Part shown: positions 5,893 through 10,005 of the stretch, one piece after another
Layout: every line of letters begins with the position of its first letter
How positions within the stretch are numbered: position 1 is the stretch's first letter
DNA from: Oscillospiraceae bacterium
Lineage (GTDB): Bacteria > Bacillota > Clostridia > Oscillospirales > Oscillospiraceae
Assembly (NCBI GenBank): GCA_031266955.1
Contig: JAISAA010000221.1
Location: 1-10,005 of the forward strand
Direction: 5' to 3'
Length of the DNA: 10,005 nucleotides
Program-made: the position numbers and the translations under genes
The notes under the pieces: generated by a model
What the model was told of the DNA's origin: nothing
The model's input: only the letters and a program-made list of their open reading frames with translations
The model's database searches: none

Positions 5893-7497
5893 TCAAACAG
5901 TCACGGACAAAAACGCCTCCGCCAGCGCGTCCATAACGTCCTCAGCCGTCACGGAATACTCGCCGAGCCTTAGGGCCGCGATATCCCCCGCCAGCCCGTG
6001 CAGATACACGGCGGCGAGACACGCGTCCTTTATCGGAAACCCCTGTCCGGCGAGCGCCGTAAGCACTCCGGCGAGCATATCGCCCGTCCCGCCCTTCGCG
6101 AGCGCTGGCCCTCCCGTCGTGTTTATATACGCCGAGCCGTCCGGCAGCGCCGTGATCGTGCGGTAGCCTTTCAGGATGAGCGCGCAGCCGTGCGCGCTCG
6201 CGTACCGCCGCGCCGCCGCCAGCCTCCCGCCGGCGAATATATCCTCACTTCTGTTATATTGCCCGGCATAGCGCCTGTCTTGCTCGGCGAGGCGCCGGAA
6301 CTCCCCGTCGTGCGGCGTGAGTATCACGGGCGCGCGGGCGTTGTCCAATATATCTATATTCCCCAAAAGCGCGTTTATGCCGTCCGCGTCGAGAATGACG
6401 GGGCATTTTAATTGCCCGAGCGCGTTTTTTATAAGCTCGCGCGCCGCCGAAATATTGCCCAGACCGGGGCCTATCAAAACGGCGTCGGCCCGTTCCGCGC
6501 GGGCGGATATCTCCTCCCATACGCCCATACCGATGGCGGCGCCGCCCGGTATCGGGAAAACTATCTCGCCGGAGCATTTCGCCGCGACGGTCCCGTAAAT
6601 CCCGTCGGGCGCACCGAGCCGCACGACGCCAGCCCCCGCGCGCGTCGCCGCCCGCGCCGCGAGAACGGGCGCGCCGGTGTACCCAACGCTCCCCGCGATC
6701 ATCAAAATATCCCCGTAGTCGTATTTGTGCGTATCCCGCCCGCGCCGCGGAAGCGTGATATCGCCCGGCATTATCGCCTCCGCCGCGGTCTCGCGCCGCG
6801 TCAAAAGCTCTGATGCGATAATTTCACGCTGCCGCGCCGGGGCTTCGTCCGTAAGCGAATACGGCGGGATGCCGAGCCCGCGCACGCGCAGCTCGCCCGT
6901 ATTCTCACACCCCGGCGTCAAGAAATGCCCGGGCTTCGCCGCCGTGAACGTCACCGTGATATCCGCGCGCACCGCTTCGCCGAGAATTTCGCCCGTGTCC
7001 GCCATCACTCCGCTCGGGATGTCGGCGGAAATTACGCGCGCGCCGGAAGCGTTTATCAGCCGTATCGCGTCAAGCGCGGCGCCTTCGATTTTTCTCGCGA
7101 GACCCGTGCCGAAAATCGCGTCTATGACGACGGCGTCGCCGCTTCGCAGATACTCCCCGGCGGTCTTCGCGTCAAACGGCTCCGCAACTCCTCCGTATTC
7201 TTCGGCAAGCCTCAGCATTTCGCGCGGATCGGGCGATAAGCTCCCGCGATCCCCGAGCAAAAAAATACGCGTAGAAACGCCCGCGCGCAGCAGATACGCC
7301 GCCGCGCCGAGCCCGTCGCCGCCGTTGTTCCCCGCGCCGCAGAGCACCGCGGCGCGGCGCTCTCCGCCGCCATCTCCGAGCAACTCAAGGCACGTCTGCG
7401 CTATGTGGCGCGCCGCGCGGCGCATAAGCGTCGCGCCCGGAATTTTAAGCTCGCTTATTGCGTATTCGTCGATCTCGCGCGTTTGCGCGGCGGTCAA
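5893..7497 (-). CDS. nnr: Bifunctional NAD(P)H-hydrate repair enzyme (epimerase plus ADP-dependent dehydratase)
   Basis: This enzyme repairs NADHX and NADPHX, the hydrated, damaged forms of NAD(P)H. The N-terminal half (to about 215) epimerises the S and R forms; the C-terminal half dehydrates the S form, probably with ADP. Epimerase motifs are GAGNNGGDG at 54-62 and DAIFGTGL at 126-133 with the catalytic-type D126, then ADIPSG at 158-163. Dehydratase motifs are LTPHDGEFRRL and KGGTGDMLAG with D473 as expected catalytic residue. Length (534 aa) is normal for the fused form. The TTG at 7497 is the first standard start, but the family usually begins MKLLTAAQ and the upstream codons read I-K-L-L-T-A-A-Q, so an ATA at 7506 may be the real start; the ribosome site spacing supports this. 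A near-consensus promoter precedes the gene and the lipoprotein gene follows it. Confidence 0.93.
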   Translation of the reverse strand: MTAAQTREIDEYAISELKIPGATLMRRAARHIAQTCLELLGDGGGERRAAVLCGAGNNGGDGLGAAAYLLRAGVSTRIFLLGDRGSLSPDPREMLRLAEEYGGVAEPFDAKTAGEYLRSGDAVVIDAIFGTGLARKIEGAALDAIRLINASGARVISADIPSGVMADTGEILGEAVRADITVTFTAAKPGHFLTPGCENTGELRVRGLGIPPYSLTDEAPARQREIIASELLTRRETAAEAIMPGDITLPRRGRDTHKYDYGDILMIAGSVGYTGAPVLAARAATRAGAGVVRLGAPDGIYGTVAAKCSGEIVFPIPGGAAIGMGVWEEISARAERADAVLIGPGLGNISAARELIKNALGQLKCPVILDADGINALLGNIDILDNARAPVILTPHDGEFRRLAEQDRRYAGQYNRSEDIFAGGRLAAARRYASAHGCALILKGYRTITALPDGSAYINTTGGPALAKGGTGDMLAGVLTALAGQGFPIKDACLAAVYLHGLAGDIAALRLGEYSVTAEDVMDALAEAFLSVTV

Positions 7498-7515
7498 AAG
7501 CTTTATGGCGCAGCG

Positions 7516-7521
7516 CCTCCC
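7516..7521 (-). promoter_or_regulatory. Ribosome binding site of nnr, spaced for an ATA start
   Basis: GGGAGG on the minus strand lies 9 bases before ATA (7506-7504) and 18 bases before TTG (7497-7495). The first is a normal spacing, the second is too long. It overlaps an unrelated out-of-frame ATG reading frame starting at 7540. Confidence 0.55.
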
Positions 7522-7550
7522 GTTCCCGTTTTGTTCTCATTTTATTGTTT

Positions 7551-7579
7551 TTTATACCACAAAACGACCTGTTTGTCAA
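7551..7579 (-). promoter_or_regulatory. Near-consensus sigma-A promoter for nnr
   Basis: On the minus strand a perfect TTGACA (7579-7574) is followed by exactly 17 bases and TATAAA (7556-7551). Transcription would start near 7544, giving a leader of roughly 40-50 bases. The first three bases of the -35 (TTG, 7579-7577) are also the end of the 14-bp hairpin arm of the neighbouring repeat. Confidence 0.88.
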
Positions 7580-7674
7580 GTCGGCGCGCGTGGCGCGCGC
7601 CGACTTGGATATAGCGTGCGTGCGCGCACGGGGCACGCGTCGGCGACGCGACCAGGGGCGGGGTGCACACCGCC
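7577..7674 (+). repeat. Composite repeat: family A unit with a 14-bp upstream hairpin
   Basis: The upstream hairpin CAAGTCGGCGCGCG and its exact complement enclose loop TGG (7577-7607). Then come GATATAGC (7608-7615), hairpin GTGCG/CGCAC with loop TGCG (7616-7629), linker GGGGCA (7630-7635), hairpin CGCGTC/GACGCG with loop GGC (7636-7650), AC, and an imperfect GGGGCG...CCGCC palindrome around 7655-7674. It is in direct tandem with the next copy. No T-run follows the long hairpin on either strand, so a terminator call is not supported. Confidence 0.8.
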
Positions 7675-7678
7675 TTCG

Positions 7679-7774
7679 CCGCGCGGAAGCGCGCGGACGT
7701 TTGATTTAACGTGCCTGCGGGCACGGAGCACGCGGCTCACGCCGCGACGGGGGCGGTGTGCACACCGCCCCCGT
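7679..7774 (+). repeat. Composite repeat: family A unit plus perfect 28-bp palindrome
   Basis: The order is: upstream hairpin CCGCGCG/CGCGCGG with loop GAAG (7679-7696); TTTGATTTAAC (7700-7710); hairpin GTGCC/GGCAC with loop TGCG (7711-7724); linker GGAGCA (7725-7730); hairpin CGCGGC/GCCGCG with loop TCAC (7731-7746); then a loopless palindrome with arms ACGGGGGCGGTGTG and its complement (7747-7774). The palindrome lies 28 bases beyond the flagellin stop and could help end that transcript, but it lacks a U-tract. Confidence 0.82.
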
Positions 7775-7801
7775 TGCCGTTTATGATATTGTTTTTCCGG
7801 T

Positions 7802-9583
7802 TTAGCCGAGCATTTGCAGGACGCCCTGCGGGAGGGCGTTCGCCTGAGCGAGCATCGCGGTGGAGGCTTGGAATAGGATGTTCATTTTGGTGAACTGCGT
7901 CATTTCCTTTGCCATATCCACGTCGCGGATGCGGGATTCGGCGTTCGTTAGGTTCTCCGCCGAGATGTCGAGGCTGTTCTGCGTGTACTCTAACCTGTTC
8001 TGCGCCGCGCCGAGCTTGGAACGCTCCGCCGTGACGTAGGTCAGCGCTTGGTCAAGCGTGTCAAGCTGCGCCGTGATGTCCGCGCCGGTCTTTTCAAGCA
8101 CGTCGATGCTCGCCACTCCCTTGCCGTCGCCGACGCCGAGAATATCGGACTTGACGGAACCTATCGTGAGCTGGACGTGCTGATGCGCGTTCGCGCCGAC
8201 CTGGAAGTACAGGCCTTCGCTCTTGGCCGGCGTCGTAGTGCTCAGCGATATGGCCTTCTCGAGCTCCGCCTGCGCCTTGGACTCCAGTTCCTTGGAGACG
8301 GACCACTGATCCTTTTTGGAATTGAACTCCGCTTTCAAATCCTGTTCCGCCTTGACATATGTCTCATACGTTTGCTTGGCGGTTTCAAAAACCCCGCCCG
8401 GCTCGACAAACTTTTGATATTTGTCGACGGCGTCTACGACATTTTTAGCTAAGTCAATAGCGTCCTTTACCTCGGAAGTCAGTTCTTTGCCGTCCGGATC
8501 GGTGTACGCCGCTATTTCACGCAGAACCTCAAGCGAGCGCTGATTTGTGAACAGACCGGTCGTAGCGACAGGGGCGAGGGGATCGGTTAAAAGCACGTCT
8601 TCGACCGTAGCACTGGGGACTCCCTTATAAGCATCAACGCCCGTGGCACCGGCTGCTACTAAAGTTTTTATGTCGGCATCGGCGTGTATTCCGAGACCCG
8701 CCAAAGCAACTTTGAAATTGAAGTTGACTTCGCTGCTGCCTTGTGTCGCGCCCGTAATTTTAGCATCTAATATAGTAGTAGCTGTCGACAACGTTGCCGC
8801 TTCATCCGCGATATCTTGGAGGTAACCGGCCAATTCACCCAAAGTGGAATTAGCGGAAGTCGACGAGGTTGCAACATCGGAATAATCAACTTCGGCAAAT
8901 GCCCCTGCGGTAGTGCTGGTATTGGTTGCCGTATAGGTTCCGGTTGTAAGTGTTGCGGCAGCGGTACCTCCCAAATAAGCTGACGCGGCTGTTTTGAGCT
9001 GTCCACCCGTTTTGGTAAAATCCTGGTAGTTCGCGCCGGACTGGTTCATGTCCGACCAAGCCGTTTCTTTCGCGAGGGCGGCGGATTTGAGCTTTTCTTT
9101 CAAGCGCGAGATAGTCGAGGACGCGATGGCGCTCTCGCCGGAATATTCGCCGCTGATGAGCTTCTTTTTGTTGAACTCGACGCGCTCGGACATACTGTCG
9201 ACTTCCGCGACGAGCGCGTTGATCTCGTCCTGGATTTTCTGGCGGTCGCCGTCTGTGGCGGTCGCGCTTGCCTGATCCTGCGTGTCGTTCGAGGCGTAGA
9301 CGACGAGCTCGCGGATACGCTGGAGCATATTGTCGATTTCCTGCATTCCACCCTCAGCGGTTTGGATGAGCGAGATCGCGTCCTGCGTGTTTTTGCTTGC
9401 CATTGTGAGGCCACGTATCTGGGCGCGCATTTTCTCGGAAATGGCAAGGCCCGCCGCGTCATCGGCTGCGGAATTGATGCGATAACCCGAGGAAAGCTTC
9501 GCAATGGATTTTGTCACGCCGGCCTGATTGATGCCGTAGTAACGGTGCGCATTCAGCGCGGGAACGTTGTTTTGGATTCTCAT
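7802..9583 (-). CDS. fliC: Flagellin, large variant with an expanded central domain
   Basis: The product is the 593-aa subunit of the flagellar filament, exported by the flagellar type III system. The conserved N-terminal D0/D1 part (1 to about 145: MRIQNNVPALNAHRYYGINQ, SSGYRINSAADDAAGLAISE, LQRIRELVVYASND at 87-100) and C-terminal D1/D0 part (last 95 or so: LDTLDQALTYVTAERSKLGAAQNRL, RIRDVDMAKEMTQFTKMNIL, ending LPQGVLQMLG) are intact. The QRIREL segment (88-93) matches the region animal TLR5 contacts in other flagellins. The central 350 or so residues are variable, Ala/Thr/Ser-rich, then helical (about 385-455), and I do not recognise them. DNA for roughly 8590-9010 is visibly less GC-rich than the ends. 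The ATG at 9583 is chosen over a longer frame (from 9628) by the standard flagellin N-terminus and by the ribosome site. No other flagellar genes or clear sigma-28 promoter are in view. Confidence 0.95.
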   Translation of the reverse strand: MRIQNNVPALNAHRYYGINQAGVTKSIAKLSSGYRINSAADDAAGLAISEKMRAQIRGLTMASKNTQDAISLIQTAEGGMQEIDNMLQRIRELVVYASNDTQDQASATATDGDRQKIQDEINALVAEVDSMSERVEFNKKKLISGEYSGESAIASSTISRLKEKLKSAALAKETAWSDMNQSGANYQDFTKTGGQLKTAASAYLGGTAAATLTTGTYTATNTSTTAGAFAEVDYSDVATSSTSANSTLGELAGYLQDIADEAATLSTATTILDAKITGATQGSSEVNFNFKVALAGLGIHADADIKTLVAAGATGVDAYKGVPSATVEDVLLTDPLAPVATTGLFTNQRSLEVLREIAAYTDPDGKELTSEVKDAIDLAKNVVDAVDKYQKFVEPGGVFETAKQTYETYVKAEQDLKAEFNSKKDQWSVSKELESKAQAELEKAISLSTTTPAKSEGLYFQVGANAHQHVQLTIGSVKSDILGVGDGKGVASIDVLEKTGADITAQLDTLDQALTYVTAERSKLGAAQNRLEYTQNSLDISAENLTNAESRIRDVDMAKEMTQFTKMNILFQASTAMLAQANALPQGVLQMLG

Positions 9584-9593
9584 TTTTTGAACA

Positions 9594-9599
9594 CTCCTT
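9594..9599 (-). promoter_or_regulatory. Ribosome binding site of the flagellin gene
   Basis: AAGGAG on the minus strand lies 10 bases upstream of the ATG at 9583, in an A-rich spacer. It fixes that start instead of the in-frame extension to 9628. Confidence 0.75.
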
Positions 9600-9608
9600 G
9601 AATAAATT

Positions 9609-9632
9609 CTCTGTGTGATCCGTCGCACAGAG
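9609..9632 (-). promoter_or_regulatory. Hairpin in the flagellin leader
   Basis: CTCTGTG (9609-9615) pairs with CACAGAG (9626-9632) around a 10-nt loop, 10 bases upstream of the ribosome site. If transcribed, it could stabilise or regulate the flagellin mRNA. It has no sequence link to the repeat families. Confidence 0.4.
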
Positions 9633-9715
9633 GCGGGGGATATCCATTAACGCGACCGGATGTGCACCTTCGGAGCGCGGTAATGACGTGAAAATAATTT
9701 GCGGGGGCGGTGCCA

Positions 9716-9739
9716 GGGCACGGCGTGCCGTGCCCCTAC
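9716..9739 (-). repeat. GTAG-headed REP-like palindrome
   Basis: On the minus strand GTAG (9739-9736) directly precedes a perfect 9-bp hairpin, GGGCACGGC/GCCGTGCCC with a 2-nt loop. On the other side it is followed (plus strand) by CTACGACGGGGGT, similar to the flank of the copy at 3315-3337. Confidence 0.65.
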
Positions 9740-9762
9740 GACGGGGGTCACGGGTGTTGTGC

Positions 9763-9786
9763 GTAGGGGGCGATGGCAATCGCCCC
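9763..9786 (+). repeat. GTAG-headed REP-like palindrome
   Basis: GTAG (9763-9766) directly precedes GGGGCGAT/ATCGCCCC with loop GGCA (8 bp). The flanks GC before GTAG and GC after the stem are the same as in the copy 44 bases downstream, while the stem ends differ and still pair. Confidence 0.7.
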
Positions 9787-9806
9787 GCAACCGCCGCGCC
9801 CGTTGC

Positions 9807-9832
9807 GTAGGGGGCGGTGTCCACACCGCCCC
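9807..9832 (+). repeat. GTAG-headed REP-like palindrome
   Basis: GTAG (9807-9810) directly precedes GGGGCGGTGT/ACACCGCCCC with loop CC (10 bp). The stem is the same word as in the palindrome at 7747-7774 (GGCGGTGTG and its complement). Confidence 0.7.
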
Positions 9833-9849
9833 GCCGTATCCCCCGTCCC

Positions 9850-9873
9850 GTGGGGGCGTTGCACGCAACGCCC
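9850..9873. repeat. REP-like palindrome, GTGG head
   Basis: GTGG (9850-9853) precedes a perfect 9-bp hairpin, GGGCGTTGC/GCAACGCCC with loop AC (9854-9873). Its left flank on the opposite strand, CACGGGACGGGGGAT, matches the CTACAGGACGGGGGAT beside the 3315-3337 copy, so it is probably the same family in minus orientation with one head base changed. Confidence 0.6.
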
Positions 9874-9899
9874 TCTTTGATGAGCCCGCACACCGTACC

Positions 9900-9923
9900 G
9901 GGCGGTGCGTGCAACGCCCCTAC
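9900..9923 (-). repeat. GTAG-headed REP-like palindrome, imperfect
   Basis: On the minus strand GTAG (9923-9920, itself part of GTAGTAG) precedes GGGCGTTGC, a 2-nt loop and GCACCGCCC: a 9-bp hairpin with one mismatch. Its stem word is shared with the neighbour at 9850-9873. Confidence 0.6.
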
Positions 9924-10005
9924 TACTGCGAAATATCTAAAACTTGTCGTAAAAAGACATAGATTCAATGCATCGCAACGAAAAAGAGCGGCATTTTCTG
10001 ACAAC

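Larger units (their letters stand above)
9584..10005. other. Non-coding, palindrome-rich region upstream of flagellin
   Basis: No gene is supported here. A minus-strand frame is open to the window edge but runs through palindromes. 9700-9926 holds five GTAG-type palindromes in both orientations. No sigma-28 (TAAA, about 15 bases, CCGATA) or convincing sigma-A promoter for flagellin was found. 9927-10005 is AT-richer and shows no recognisable feature; it may hold the flagellin promoter or the edge of the next gene. Confidence 0.6.

Noticed and set aside
7747..7774. Rho-independent terminator for flagellin
   Set aside because: The palindrome is perfect and well placed, but no T-tract follows on the minus strand, so it is reported as part of the repeat.
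6725..7786. 353-codon plus-strand frame antisense to nnr
   Set aside because: nnr motifs are unambiguous on the other strand; this frame also runs through the repeat palindromes at its end.
9584..9720. Sigma-28 promoter for flagellin
   Set aside because: No TAAA with a CCGATA-like box at proper spacing was found in this stretch or further upstream.
9716..9923. CRISPR-like array of short repeats
   Set aside because: Units are palindromes of varying stem sequence in both orientations with irregular spacing, not identical direct repeats with unique spacers, and no cas gene is in view.
9459..10004. Minus-strand frame upstream of flagellin, open to the window edge
   Set aside because: It reads through five palindromes and overlaps the flagellin start in another frame; it has no conserved content.

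Overview
The window looks like a chromosomal stretch of a GC-rich, motile, uncultured-type member of the Clostridia (Firmicutes). The reasons are strong GGAGG-type ribosome sites, frequent GTG/TTG starts, a class II CCA-adding enzyme, a bifunctional Nnr followed by a short lipoprotein (resembling the acpS-ydcC-alr neighbourhood of Gram-positives), a drug/lipid-type ABC-2 exporter and a Gram-positive flagellin. This placement is inferred from gene content only.

Layout. Plus strand: the 3' part of a large uncharacterised, probably carbohydrate-related protein (1-1337), then after 3 bases cca (1341-2972), whose product carries an extra C-terminal DUF3786-like domain. A gene-free, repeat-filled gap follows (2973-3540), then a three-gene unit: a 30-aa small ORF (3541-3633), an ABC ATPase (3630-4430) and an ABC-2 permease (4430-5257), each overlapping the next. 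Minus strand, convergent with these: flagellin (9583-7802), a repeat-filled gap, a near-consensus sigma-A promoter (7579-7551), nnr (7497-5893) and a lipoprotein (5856-5272). The last 420 bases (9584-10005) are non-coding and full of palindromes.

The most notable content is two families of small structured repeats. Family A has a TGATTtAAC head, a hairpin with a TGCG loop, a 6-nt purine-rich linker, a second hairpin and then AC. The stems differ between copies, but base pairing is kept in five of the six copies for the first hairpin and in all six for the second. Four copies are intergenic (3008-3125, 3315-3419, 7577-7674, 7679-7774). Two more lie tail-to-tail inside the cca reading frame (2046-2133), so they are translated into about 25 residues of the enzyme, in the place where relatives carry an HD-type segment. 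Family B is GTAG directly followed by a GGGGCG...CGCCCC hairpin (9716-9923 and 3315-3337), the layout known for REP sequences mobilised by RAYT transposases. Family A copies are often followed by a family B-like palindrome, so the two may form composite elements. One copy also supplies half of the -35 box of the nnr promoter.

How the genes relate: cca matures tRNA 3' ends, nnr repairs damaged NAD(P)H, the ABC pair exports an unknown substrate and the flagellin builds the filament. They are separate housekeeping and surface functions, not one pathway. No phage, CRISPR, tRNA or rRNA feature was seen.
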